NCBI GenBank assembly: GCA_013368375.1
Contig: JAACJP010000055.1
Span: 62,001 to 126,000 of the forward strand
DNA from: Tricholomella constricta
Taxonomy: Eukaryota > Basidiomycota > Agaricomycetes > Agaricales > Lyophyllaceae
Direction: 5' to 3'
DNA length: 64,000 nucleotides
Each line of letters opens with the position of its first letter. The stretch's first letter is position 1. The notes beneath the pieces were generated by a model. That model worked only from the letters and a program-made list of their open reading frames with translations, made no database searches and was not told where the DNA came from. Below, one piece after another: positions 35,388-47,895 of this stretch. The translations under genes and the position numbers were made by a program.

Positions 35388-37077
35388 TTATGCATCTTCC
35401 GGAGCATCCGACTGCTGCTGGGAGCCGCGACCGTGTTGTGATTCCTGGTCACGCTCAGGCCTGCCATCGGAAGTTTGATTTCGGAGTCTTGCTCGCTTTG
35501 CTGCGCGCTGCTGCTGCAGAACCTCGAAGGCAGAAGGTCGGGTGTGAGTATGGACAGTAGAGCACTCGGTAGACGGTCGGGAAGTACCCCAGATTTGACT
35601 GCCACGTGTGAGAACACTGTCAGGGAAACTAGAATCGAAGAACTCACTAATTGTAAGCGTCGATAATGTCTTGACCCTCGCCGTCATCGAAAAGCCTGCA
35701 AATATTCCAATAAAACTTTTCGTAATCGAAATTGAAGTCCGCCGCATTCCAACTTTCAGCAGATGAGATAGCAAAGCGAGCCTAAAAACATTTAAGTTGA
35801 ACACGGCATTGGGCTATTCGGGATTCAAAGACTTACCTGGCAAGCGACATAAGCAATAGAGCACCCAGTCATGGTAGTAATCCCATGAAGCGCCGCATTT
35901 CCACTCTTCCCTCGGTGATGACCTGGGTGTTCAAGTGCCGTGCTCGGCCCTTGAAATATGTGCTTTGCTACCTAAGAAACAATATAATGAAGCACAGAAA
36001 CAATCAGAGCAGTGTCACGTACCCGAAAGCAAAGATGCCCAGTAAGAATGCCAGTGCTCAGATCATCTGCTTCATAACTGTGTCCGTCGGGGAAAAGGAA
36101 GCGAGGGAACTGGTCGGCATCGATGCACAGTTCATTTGACAAGATAAGGTCATATGTCCTGTTAAGCATGAGAACTGGTAATAATGTAGGTTAGGAATTG
36201 ACTCACACTTGTGTTGCGTCGCATTCGATGGGGCATAAGAGAGCAGCTGTTTGAGGGTGTGACCAGCCTCGAGGAGCTTTGCTTCCAACACCTGGAATGG
36301 GTGGGGTGATGACGGCCTTCGTATCGAGAAGTATATAAGATATGACATCCTTCTTGAGTGTGCCGGTATCATCACTACGCGAGGCATCGCGTGCAGCATT
36401 GAGCTGGACGGGGAGGTGTCAATGCGTGAGAATCAGTGACAAATGTGTCAGTGGTTGCTGCATGATGGCGCACCAGTTTGCAAACCTGATTGCGAGTGCG
36501 CCGGTCTTGTGCCAGTGAGCACATGTGCTCGCAAAAGTTTGGAATCCTCTTCAACACCTTCCAGCTCTCTGTCAATCGCTTTTTCCTGGCCAATTATCAA
36601 TGAGGAAGGCACAAGAAGCGATCAGTAAAGGTCACGGTACGCACATAGCATTTTCCACTGAAACTCGTGCAGAGGCAGCTGAGTCCACAACTTCCTCATC
36701 TTCACTGTCAGAAAGCTCTTCTAGCTCTGCCCGGATCCCAAAGTCTACAATGACTGAAACTCGGGTGTAGAGGTCACCCATGCGCACGAAGTTCCGACCA
36801 TATGCACTGTACGTGTTGTCCTCGTCACCACTTGAAGGGGACTCACAGTCATTTATGTCAGCAGATCTTGCATGGGTATCAGCCCGTCAATGTCTTTTCC
36901 ACTACATAAGTTGACTTGCCTTCTATTTCTTTTTCTAGCGCCCTTCGCCGTCGAGCGCAGAATGTTTTGTTGGACCGTTCGCAAGGCCCTAGCTTCAGGC
37001 GTGTCTTCGGAGGTAATAGGTGGGTGAGAAGGGGTGTTAGGAGGTTGATTGGGGGCTGAGAACGGGCGAGGAGGCAT
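35388..37077 (-). CDS. DUF6698 domain protein
   Basis: Fungal protein of unknown function with a DUF6698-type domain. ATG at 37077 starts a P/S/T-rich N-terminus (MPPRPFSAPNQPPNTPSH) with a basic stretch (KGARKRNRRQVN). Exons then encode SAYGRNFVRMGDLYTRVSVI, an acidic piece (EELSDSEDEEVVDSA), KKRLTESWKVLKRIPNFCEH, then KKDVISYILLDTKAVITPPI, PRGWSHPQTAALLCPIE, PDGHSYEADDLSTGILTGHL, VAKHIFQGPSTALEHPG, GKSGNAALHGITTMTGCSIA, YVACQ and ARFAISSAESWN. The C-terminus is basic and Q-rich (QQQRAAKRARLRNQ), ending at 35388. RGW.HP.T..LLCP, VAKHIF.GPS and GNA.LHG...T..SIAYVA are what I know of the family. It is divergent from the second Plavaka transposase, paralleling the DUF6532/Plavaka pair at 18-24 kb. 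Not all junctions were resolved. Confidence 0.72.
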
Positions 37078-37969
37078 ACTGGTGTAGGAGCTGAGAAGAC
37101 GAGGTGAGTATTTCTGCCCGTCGCGCCTCGTGTTTTTATGTTGACGACCGTGACTCACGTGTGCGCGCCTTATCTTCAGATCCATCGATGGCTTGCTATT
37201 GGTCAATGCTATGTACCTGACTGTCGGACTGCCACTTCCCAACCGCCACTATGGTCAGGCTCGCTGGTCTGCGCGGACAGGTATTCAAAATCTCTGAAGC
37301 TGCCATGTCAGACTCTGATCTAGAGTTGTAGGATAGTTCTTTTGAAACACCAATGAAACCTTGCACATGTCGAGCTCGCACTGCTCCCTTGGCTCCAGTT
37401 TTACAAGTAAGTCTATCTTGCTGTGCGTACACAAGACCTTTGACCGATTCTTGCATGAGATACCAACCTCTCCAATCAATTGGTCCCAGTTGATGCCATG
37501 GCAAAGCCATTCGCAACATGTCATGACTGGCTCGAAGCCCCTCGAAGCCCATCAAATACAGCAATCGTGCGTTATTCATCTCGTCTACTTTAGTCATTAT
37601 GATTTGATTTGACTTTTGCTCTTGTAGCCAAACTTGCTTGTTGCCTGAGTATTGAGAGATACTGTAAGCTACTCCTGTATTATTTTACTTCCTAGCTCAT
37701 CTCATATGTGTAGCGTGATCCTTTAGGATCTTCGTAACATGTCTTCTTACTCCAGGTCTGGCATGCCACCCCTGATCGTTCACCACCAATCTCGAGCGGC
37801 ACTCGTTGCCGGAATAAACATATTACCTATACTACAGAATGACAGACGTTACCACTTCGGGACATATTCAAATTCAACGCTCAGCAAGATTTGAAATTTC
37901 TTTGTGAGCTCGATACCTGCTGCTATGTGCAGGATTGTGGCCTTGTTAATCCTTCTGGCCTCCCTCATA
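37078..37969. promoter_or_regulatory. Divergent promoter region of the DUF6698/Plavaka pair
   Basis: About 890 bp separating the two divergent starts. No further gene is recognised; short frames on both strands lack motifs. Confidence 0.35.
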
Positions 37970-40900
37970 ATGTCGTTTGGCTGTCCTCCTCCTTGCAACA
38001 AAATTTTCACGACAAGTCGAGGTCTCAGTCTCCATCAAGCCCGGTGTAGCGACTTCGCAGCAGATGATAACACCATGCTCAACGCACTCGGACGTCTCGC
38101 CGAACGGCGAGAACAGCGAAAATGACGACGACTTGAGAATCAGCAACCCTTTAGGTCGGACGACAGCCAAACAGAACTCAGTGCGGCAGCAGGTTTTTCT
38201 CCGGACGCAAGTGGAGTGATCTGTAACCAGGTGCGCAATCAGTCGAATTGAGACGAGGGGTAGGCTACTAATGATTCTGACCAGACACCACAAGATATTG
38301 ATGTTGATATGGGAATCCTTCCCAGCGAGCCTGAATTGGAGCTCCCCCGAGAACCGACGCCTACCAATGAGGCTGGACGCCCTATCCGTGCACGTCGCCA
38401 CACCTGGAAAATCCTCGAACTGCTTCCCGATCCTCCTGCCCCCATCCCTCTTGCTCCAGCACAATCACCTCTGCTCGATGACGATGATAGAACACCTCCG
38501 CCAGCTATTCAAGAATATATCTGGAACCCAGTTCGAAGTGCCTTGAACGTCTTCGGTCTCTATCGCGAATATCCTGCCACACCGACCCACAATCCTGATG
38601 ACGGAGTCTCCCTCGATGACCTATCATATGTTCAATCAGGACCGACAGGTGTCCCCAATCCTCATATAGCTCCAATTTCAGAATCTTCTGGTGACTCGTC
38701 CGTTTGGGCACCGTTTCGCAATTCTTCGATATATGGCTTGATGAATTGGATGTGGAGCGGGTCAGCCCTGAAATCTGTTGCTGATACGGACGAGCTCGTA
38801 GATTTTCTAAAATCCGATGATTTTCGCAAGGAGGACCTCGAAGGATTCAATATCAGGACGGAAACAGCTCACTTCGATAACTCACTGGAGGTGGATGGAG
38901 AGGGCTCATCAGCTGCACGCGATGGATGGAAAGAGGTCGGTGTGAAGATACAGGTACCTGATGGACAACACCATACCTTGCCCGAGGATGTTCCTACCTA
39001 CGAAGTCCCGGGACTTCAGTTTCGGAAGTTGACGGAGGTTCTGAAGAGTGTCATCAGTGACAGTAGTGCGTATTGCTTCCACTACATGCCATTCAAGCAA
39101 TACTGGCAGCCTACTCCAGATCGCGAACCCGAACGGGTTTACGATGAAATTTTCTCATCGGATGCTTTCATAGCAGAGCACATCAAGGTCCAGCAGCTAC
39201 CTCAGGAGCCAGGCTGCGAATTGGAGCGTGTCGTCGTGGCACTCATGTTTTGGTCTGATTCTACGCATCTCGCAAGCTTCGGAAATGCGTCACTTTGGCC
39301 ACTGTACCTGTATATTGGTAATCAGTCGAAGTGGCTTCGAGGGAAGCCCCGGGCTGGTGCTTGTCACCATGTTGCATATATGCCCAAGGTAATGTTCGTT
39401 CTTGATTCTCATGGGGTGGCCTTGCTAACCAATCTATTACAATTCAGCTTCCCGACGAGTTCAATGATTTTTTCGAGGGTCTTGTGGGCGACGCACCATC
39501 AGCCGACATTCTCACACATTGTCGCCGAGAGCTCATGCATGCCGTCTGGCAATTGATCCTTGATGATGAATTTCTGTATGCTTACGAACACGGTATAGTC
39601 ATCGAGTGTCCTGATGGCATTTTTCGACGGTTCTACCCCAGAATCTTTACCTACTCGGCGGATTATCCAGAAAAGTATGTTCAGATCATCATTGGCCAGT
39701 GATCGTTGTGCTTATCTATCTTTTAGGGTCCTCCTGGCTACGATACGAAACCTCGGAGCATGTCCTTGCCCACGATGCCTCATTCCAAAAGAGATGATAC
39801 CTGGACTTGGAACTAAACTGGATGCTACACGACGAGAGACCCTGTCCCGCACCAGTGACTCCACATTTCGAGAGAAGGTTCGACTTGCCCGTGACGCCAT
39901 CTATCGACTTGCCGTAACAGTCAAGAGTGTTGTGGTTGAACGCCTACTGGCAGCTGAATCACTTGTTCCCACTACTGTATGCCTTCTTTATTGATCTGGT
40001 TTTGTATCACTGAATCATATGTGCTCGCAACAGAACGCTTTCACTAATCTCTCAAAATTCGGCTTCAATCTTTTCACAATGTTTGTACCCGATTTCATGC
40101 ATGAATTCGAGCTCGGCGTATGGAAGCAGATCTTCGTTCATCTAATACGTATTCTGGTTGCTCACGGGGGTACCGCTATTCAGCACCTTAATCAACGGTG
40201 AAGTCCCCTTTATACTGCTCGTTAGCTGCTCCCACTTACTTTGAACACAGTTATCGAATGGTGCCACCATTTGGGCGCTCGACAATCCGCCGCTTTTCCG
40301 ACAGTGCCTCCGCCATGAAGAAGCTTGCCGCCCGAAACTATGAGGATCTGCTTCAAGTATGTACCAATTATTTATTCTATGTCAAGTTGCGAGCAATGTT
40401 AACCACTTCTATCCAAAATATAGTGTGCAATACCCGTCTTCGAGGGTCTTCTCGAAGAGCCTCACAACAGCCTGATCCTCGACCTACTGTTCACGCTCGC
40501 TGAGTGGCATACTTTGGCCAAGCTTCGCCTCCATACGGACTCGACGATCCAGCGTCTGGATCAGTGCACCACAGACTTAGGCCGACAACTTCGCAAGTTT
40601 ACGAGTGATGTCTGCTCGGCTTTTGACACCAGGGAGCTCCCGCGAGAAGTTGCTGCACGTGGGCGCCGGAAAGCGAAGAAGAAGAAGACTACCCAAGCGG
40701 CCACGGCAGATGAGCCAGCAGCGAAGACGCCGCCGAAGAAGAAGACATTCAACATGTTTACCTACAAGCTTCATGCCCTAGGGGACTACGTGCGGACAAT
40801 TAAGTGGTTTGGGACGACAGACTCCTATTCAACGCAACCTGTAAGTTCTTTTCTAGTGCTTCGTTGTCAAACTGAGCGGGCCACAGGGGGAGCTCGAACA

Positions 40901-42172
40901 TCGTCGCGTCAAGAAGTTTTATGCCCGCACCAACAAAAACCAGGCCGTACGACAGATGACAAAGCTCGAGCAACGTGAACGGGCAGTCAAGCACTGAAGA
41001 AAGGGAAGGCGCCAGTAAACAAGAGTAAGGGGCGAAAAGGGTTGACTACTAACCCCCGCATTGATTTTTCGGCATCGGAGGCACTGCCGCACACGCCCCC
41101 AGAGGTCCACCACCACATATCGCCCTCACGCAACTTTCATCTTGATATCCCGACCTGGCTTGCTGGAAACGCTGGTGATCCAGCTGTTCTGGTGCGCTCA
41201 TTTTTCTTCCCGGGCATACTTACTGACGCCGGATGGATGCACCTTGGTGATTACAATAGAACTTTTTGCCCAAGCTGAAGGATCATCTCCTGGCTCGCCT
41301 TGCGCATCCTGAATGGACCGGCGACGGGAACGAATTTACGCCCGCAGAACATTCGAAGTTACTCATCCGAAACAATCGGCTATACATCCACAAAGTACTC
41401 CGCGTCAATTACACAACTTACGATGTTCGGCGCGGACAAGACTCAATGAACCCACGTACACGCGCTGATATCATGACTCTATCTCACGAGGATGACACTG
41501 ATCACCCGTTCGCGTATGCGCGAATCCTCGGGATCTTTCACGCCGATGTCATACATAACGTACCTGGCGCCAGTACAGTCCCCACCTCCACCGAGTTCCT
41601 CTGGGTCCGCTGGTATCGCAGGGACCCAACGTATCGTGCCGGCTTCAAGCGCAAGCGTCTTCACCGCCTCGAATTTCTTCCAGACTCAGACCCGGATGCT
41701 TACGGTTTTCTGAACCCCGACGAAGTCATCCGTGGTGCCCACATCATCCCTGCCTTCCATTATGGCCCAACGGAGACGTTTGCACCCTCGCTGGCCCGTG
41801 CAGCAGATGAACTCGACGACTGGATCTTCTACTATGTCAACATGTGAGGCCCTTATTTTCCCCAGCGACTTAATTCTGATATATAACAGTTTTGTCGATC
41901 GGGATATGTACATGCGCTACGCGGGTGGCGGGGTTGGGCACTACCGTGTTCACTTACCCGAAGATGCCAACGATTCTGAAATGGACGAGGAGGTGAATTT
42001 TCCAATCCAGCCTCTCGCATCAGAACCAGATGCGCTCGAAGAAGAGGAGGGCAGCTCGGAGGGTGATTCTCATGAGTCGAGCAGCAGCGAGGAAGATGAC
42101 GATTTGGGCCCGGAGGATGGCGAAGGAGGTTTTGACGAGGATGAAGACAACGAAGGCTATGCCGCCCTGTAG
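37970..42172 (+). CDS. Plavaka-type DNA transposase, copy 2 (possibly frameshifted)
   Basis: Second Plavaka-like transposase, of a different subfamily from the one at 20627-23821. The proposed ATG at 37970 begins a zinc-finger-like N-terminus (CPPPCNKIFTTSRGLSLHQA, with Cys and His spaced as in the family). The core from 38309 includes GRPIRARRHTWKILELLPDP, YGLMNWMWSGSALKS, CFHYMPFKQYW, ERVYDEIFSSDAFIAEH, EPGCELERVVVALMFWSDST, LASFGNASLWPLYLYIGNQS and ACHHVAYMPK. After introns: ECPDGIFRRFYPRIFTYSAD, CPCPRCLIPKEMI, MFVPDFMHEFELGVWKQIF, YRMVPPFGRSTIRRF, YKLHALGDYVRTIKWFGTTD and GELEHRRVKKFYARTNKN. The C-terminal half (41266-42172) is intact and ends in a long acidic tail. A one-base loss seems needed near 40993 (AVKH-stop versus continuing KKGKAPVNK), and the join between 38125 and 38309 was not settled. 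Confidence 0.75.
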
Positions 42173-42895
42173 TACCAAGAGTCATAGAGTCAATAAATTC
42201 TTCTCTCGCACAGCCTGACCTGTAGTATGATATGTTATACTTTCAATACCAGCATGGTGAGATATTCTTACAGAGACAGCAGCCTGCCGACACTTTGCCA
42301 ACCCATTATCTTGCTGGTGATGAGCAGACATGCCATTGTGATATATTATATGGCCTTGCACTTTACGACAATGTTTGTGTATTCCACCAGGGAATAACAG
42401 ATACTCACGGATTTGCTGATGAAGTGGGCTGTCGATTTGACCTCTGAAGTTGGCCGATAGCACGCTGAAGACGCGAAAGCAATTAAACCCACGTCGATGC
42501 AGCCAAAGCAACCCCAAGGTTGTGCAAAGCTAGAGTGCTACATTGGTCCAAGGCGCCACGATTATATGCAAGATGACTTCAACAGTGAGTAGTCTCCTCG
42601 TCAAAATCAGAACGAAGAACGGCGCGAATGTGAGCACAATCAGTAGGCCTCAAATGCCACAACCATGAAACCGTTAAGGAAAGGTAGGAAACAAGGTGCC
42701 GGGCAGTTTTTGTGTCAGTTGTTTGAGAACCGTCAGCCTTGACCTTGAACCTTCCTCGATTGACTTTAGTCTTCTCGTTGTATTCCAACCGCAGTATCAT
42801 TCCAGCGGTATCTTTCTGGTCGTACCTTCAGCCTGTGGACTCATTACTTATGTTCACTGCGGCTCGACCGAAGAGAAAGAAGAGTCTCACCTCTA
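42173..42895. other. Intergenic between convergent genes
   Basis: About 720 bp between the Plavaka stop and the GNAT stop. The right end of the transposon may lie here, but no terminal repeat was identified. No gene is seen. Confidence 0.4.
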
Positions 42896-43666
42896 CTAAG
42901 CAGTCCTTGCCATCGCTGCAACAACGCGATCTCTACCATATGCCTCCCAATCATCCCAACAAAGACTCAATACCACAGTATCTCGCCCCAACGCGTTCTC
43001 CTTAGGATCGCCGGTCCTCCTTTCCCTTCCATTCCCTCCCATTGATTTCCCCTCAGGTAACACCCGATGCCATCGTAAAACTCCCTCCTTCGTGAATCCC
43101 ATCCTCTCCGCTGCTTTGACACTCGCTGCGTTCAAAGGGCTGGCCTTCCACACCACTCGGCGCAGCCCCAGCCCGCCTTCTGAGGGGAGATCTAGGGTGT
43201 AGTGCAGTAATAGTCCAATCGCGTTCGATGTGACATGTGTCCGTTGAAATCGAGGGGATATCATGACGAAAGCGACCTCTGCGTGAAGATTGGCTGATGA
43301 CGCGTCACAGAAGCCTATCGCGCCTGCCAGTGCGCCGTCTGGGTTCCCTGTCTCTGCGGCTTTCGTCTTGTCATACACAGCAAAGAGAACACAAGCGGGA
43401 TTAGGTTGAATGCGATTTCGATGAGGGAGGAATTGAAATCGTCGGCGGTCAGGAATGGGCCCCATGGGAAGTGTTCATAGGACGGGCTCGGAATTGCGAA
43501 GAATTCGTGCAGATGAGTGGATGGCTTCCGGTAAGATATCAGCACAAGAAATTCGATATCGACTCAAGCAGTACTCAACGATGAAAGGCGTGAGTTTGAC
43601 TCGCTCGCTCTCCAAGTCTTTCACTGGAAAGCAGAAATTAACGTCATATTCGTCTCCAGTGAGCAT
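42896..43666 (-). CDS. GNAT-family N-acetyltransferase with a one-base frame break
   Basis: Small acetyl-CoA-dependent N-acetyltransferase of the RimJ/RimL-like GNAT group. Exon 1, 43666-43580 (MLTGDEYDVNFCFPVKDLES, then ERVKLTPFI), splices through GTTGAG..AAG to exon 2 at 43524. Exon 2 begins PSTHLHEFFAIPSPSYEHFP, then WGPFLTADDFNSSLIE. It continues one frame off with NRIQPNPACVLFAVYDKTK, AGAIGFCDASSANLHAEVAF, VMISPRFQRTHVTSNAIGLL and VWKASPLNAASVKAAERMGF, and ends at 42896. VxFVMISPxFQxT is the acetyl-CoA-binding region, and NxxSVxxAExxGF is the typical GNAT end. The shift is one missing base in the run GAAATCGC near 43415; with it exon 2 is 629 nt, without it 630. Substrate unknown; many agaric relatives exist. 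Confidence 0.78.
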
Positions 43667-46600
43667 GGCGGCCGAGCGTTGTTCCCCATGAATCGATTGG
43701 CTTTTTATTGTGGACGAAGATGACTCGGTTCTCCTGATCGGTCTTCAACGGATCCGGCTAATTGACCGCAACGTGATGGTACCGACCATTGCGTCATCCA
43801 TTTCCTGCTACATAACCACCACGGCCATGTCTACTTCGATGGACTGTTGGGCACTAGACTTGTCTCTATGGCGGAAAATCAGACATGAAAAATTCCATTT
43901 GAGATTTACGTCTGCGAGTCACATCTCACGAGCCTAACGAGTATCTTCTCGACCAAACATCTTCTGAAGGCACGGAGAGTATTGTGTAGTTATCGCATGC
44001 AACGCTCAAGACTCTGCAATGAATACTGGTGAAAAAATGTTCAGGGATGATTCATACGCTACCTACAAGCACGGTCGCGGATCCACTGATTCTGCTTTCC
44101 ATCAGGTACAGAATGGGCCTCAATTAGCCTGCGGGTACCACTCAGCCTGATGATGATGATTTCAGCCTGAATCACTAGGGCTAATGTTTACTCACTTCGT
44201 GACTGCCGCAAGGCATCGAACATGGGCTACTCTTGACCTTGCGGTGCACAGCCAACTTGGAAGAAATAAGCGGGAATTTCCTGCCTGGAAATTTTCAATC
44301 CTACTGTCAGCGAGGAATCATGGCAATGACGGGTCTCCCTCTCCAGTTTAAAGCATGCTAGGTTTACGACGCATCATTTTTTTACACTGATATCCTCGGA
44401 TGACAGCGCGTTCCCCGACGCTTTGAGAAGGGTATGCTCTCGATTACGACATATTCATGGCTAGCTTGTCTGGCGCGGCGAGAGGCTATTTACCGTTGGC
44501 TGGGCCGGGAGATAGAGAGTTCACCTCTCCTCTTTGAGAGGCCGTGGAAAAGTGTCAGTCTTTCAGGTACATGTTCCTCGCGCCATGCGGTTTTCGTGAG
44601 ACTATATGCCCCATGCATCGCCGGCGACACGGTATTTTCCTACGCAGGAAAAGTCTAGATTCTCGGGAATTCCAGCAGCCGACTACACCGAGCCTTGAAC
44701 ACATCAATCCATTAACAAATGCCAAAGAATCGCCAGATATTTCTTTCAGATAATTCTTTCCTTGATAAACTTACTTCAGGAAAGTATTTATGAACCATCA
44801 AAGCTCTGCACAGGCGCCAAAACAAGTGCATCTACCAAGTTGAAACTTCATCAATAACTGGCTGTATGTCAGCCCGAAACATGGTGGTAGCTGGGTCGTC
44901 GACTTCCATGCCACCTGGAGAGCGATCAATCATCCCGTGAAGTGCGTGATCAGACTTGGCCACCCCACATTCGGGAAGGACACTGACAATTGAGAGTGGA
45001 CAGACAATTGAACCGAGAGGGCCGGAGTTTACGGTGGACTTCTTTGAGAAGTAGCCGTTTCTGGATTGTCCACTGATGCACTAACTATTTTGTCCCAGGA
45101 TACACACGTGCACAGCGGAAGAAGCTGGGCCATTATTCTACAGAATTATGGCGACGAGTGGGAATTTTGTGTGTGAATTTTGAATCACCGGAGAGGCAAA
45201 GGAGGAGGGCTGGTTGAGCCTTTTACTTTTCCCATCTTGCGGAGATCTGGTGACTTTGCTTGACGACTCAAGTACAACACCCAGGGGATTGCTGTGAAGG
45301 GGTAGAAGGGTAGGAGGACTTGAACCGCCGATGATTATAAGCGCGCATGAGCATTTTGGGAAGTGAACAAGGATTTCTAAATCTCCAGAGGCGCCGTGCA
45401 GCCTCGTGACGAAGGGGTGTGCGGAAGGAAAGAAGAGCACGTAAGGTTGTGAATAGCATGACAGCTAAGGGTTTGCCCAATACTCTCGAAGACAAGGCGG
45501 AAATCGCCACGACAGAACAGCCGTACGAATCAGCGCAACTTGATGGCAGCAGACGATCCAGGCGTCGTTCCCTAAAAAAGCGAACAAGTGACCTGTATCC
45601 AAGGGAAGAAGTTCTACAACCTTCTGAGCCTTTTCTGTGTCGGGGCGTACCGGAGGGGGAATATGTTACAAGAGGGACTCGGCATCTGGTCCCAGCCCGA
45701 TAATTCCAGAAAGGCATCGTTGGGTACCCAAATAAAGCAATCGTGGAGGTCGTGTATCGCGCAGAAGCTGATGGGTCGCGGTGGCTACTGGCAGAATTGA
45801 TGTCCGAGTGGCGCGAAATTTTAGAATGGACAGACATACTTTCCTGTCGGGGATGGTTCATCAGCCAAACCAAGTCCTACCACCAAGCCAATGGACCGGA
45901 CAAGTGTCATGAACAGCGATCTGGGCCTGCATAATCTAGAAGATGAGATGGCCAACCTGAACGACACTGCAAAAACAGCGATGGGTTCAGGAAGACCCAG
46001 GGCACAAATAAAGGGTAAAACAAAAAAAAAGCTCAAACCACTTTGTTGGCTCTGAGATATCAATACTTATAATTACCACCCCATCAAGCGAAAGCCCCCA
46101 CACGGTCCCAATGTCAACATCAATTGCGAGACTGCAATAGAGGCATCGTAAGCCCTCTGAGCTCGAGTTCTATCTATGAGTAAAGCTGGATTGGTAATAC
46201 TGCGGGGGGCATACATGCGGAGAAATTTTCGCGGTTGCTACGGGTGCACTGTGTGGAGGTGTCACTAAATGCGTTTAGGATGTGAAAAGCGAAATTACTA
46301 ACAACATTGAACCGTATATCAGCTTTCACTAGGAATAGCGAATGCTGAATTCGTTCATAGCCTACATTGGATGAGACCTGTTGACAGCGTTGTTCAATCA
46401 AGATCAAATGATCAGTAGATCGCGAAGCACGAAGCACGAACTATCAAGCGGACACCTACACTCGTCTCTTTCATTTTTGGAGTTCGAACATTGCGATGCA
46501 TACCCTGGAAACGATAGATTGATGACGAGCAAACCCCTTGCAGCGGTAAAAGCGTAATCCTTGCGTTTACCGTGTTCCAGGCGGGTGTTTCCATAATTTA

Positions 46601-47312
46601 TCGACTGCAAACTAGTTGTAGGTGATTTTCAGTCAATGTGCTCCTTTGATCAGTCATCAAGAAATGCCGATCAGAACACGGGAAACTCACCAGAAATTAC
46701 GCGGGCAGCGAGGCAGTATGTCAAAGTCCATTGATCAAAAGCCAACCTGATTCGCGTTTCGTCAGTTTCTGACTTGAGAAGACTTCGGCCGAGCTACAGG
46801 GTGAGAATCGCCAAACATGAACGAACTCTATATTAAATCTTTGCTCCGCATTCTGTTGGGTCGAAGTGTGTTTTTCATGGATGCCGAAACCAACTACACG
46901 AAGAGAGGCCGGTTGCTACCCATGCCATGTCAGCCGAGACGGTCCAGTGGAGCATAATTGTAGCGCGCTACGCTCATATGTCGACCCCGAAACGTGACGC
47001 CAAAGTACTATATAAATATTCCTTTCATTGGCCTATTAAATTTCGCAAATCGTCTGGCAAACGAGACCCAAATCAATGGTAGGCATAGCAGAGACGTCGG
47101 TGCCCATCGGATGATCAGATTTGATCATTTTACAGAGGCTGAAAGGGGGAGTACATTGACCCAGAAGCCAAGGTACGAAAATTGAGCTGGAACGAAACCA
47201 TCAGCGATCAAGTCAGGTTCTGCTGACCATCACAAAGACCTGCACACCCATTCATTCATCGCCCGTCATTCCCGACGTAGATGCGATCGCTGCAGCGCGC
47301 GGCTTCCTTTCA
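43667..47312. other. Gene-poor stretch of 3.6 kb
   Basis: No gene, RNA or mobile element could be supported. Open frames on both strands (for example 45268-45873 minus and 44434-44658 plus) are rich in Arg/Ser/Leu with no motif and overlap one another, as chance frames do. It may be old intergenic or decayed transposon DNA. Confidence 0.4.
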
Positions 47313-47895
47313 TAACCGCGGTATGCAGTGCGCGAGCGCAGCAATACCGATGCGGCCGAATCCACCAAGATTAGACGGATATGTATCACGCCATGAATAG
47401 CGCAGTCGAACGGGTGGGTTCGTATCAGATGAGATCCGGGGCGTACACATCCTTGTCTTCTGAGGAGAGTACGATCCTAGCGCGGTGGAGTTGGGCGATG
47501 TAAAACCGCCAGGACCCAAGAAAATCGGTGGTGCGTCTCCTGCTACAAATCCTAGGTCCCCGTGTCGTATTGCCTACCAGCATCCTTTCAAAACCGCGGT
47601 ACGCAGTGCGCGAGCGCAATACCGATGCGGCCGAATCCACCAAGATTAGACGGATATGGATCACGCCATGAATAGCGCGGAGCCATATCACGCCATGAAT
47701 AGCGCGGAGCCATCAGCTCGGACGCGTGGGTTCGTATCAGATGAGATCTGGGGCGTACGCATTCTCGTCTTCTGCGGAGAGTACGATCCTAGCGCAGTGG
47801 AGTTGGGCGGTGTACAACTTCCAGGACCCAAGGAAATCGGTGGTGCGTCTCCCGCTACAAATCCTAGGTCCCCGGGTCGTATTGTTTACCAGTGA
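47313..47895. repeat. Tandem duplication of a ~280-bp unit
   Basis: The block at about 47317-47582 recurs at 47591-47895. Both start AACCGCGGTA.GCAGTGCGCG, share GATGCGGCCGAATCCACCAA, CACGCCATGAATAGCGC, TTCGTATCAGATGAGATC, GAGAGTACGATCCTAGCGC and ATCGGTGGTGCGTCTCC, and end CAAATCCTAGGTCCCCG..TCGTATTG..TACCAG. Copy 2 has an extra internal direct repeat of about 30 bp around CACGCCATGAATAGCGCGGA at 47661-47710. It appears non-coding. Confidence 0.85.

Noticed and set aside
45315..45350. A tRNA-like T-arm text on the minus strand
   Set aside because: No matching acceptor stem, anticodon arm or B-box spacing could be built around it.
45268..45873. Minus-strand frame of 201 codons
   Set aside because: Arg/Ser-rich, no recognisable domain, no splice partners, and overlapped by open frames on the other strand.
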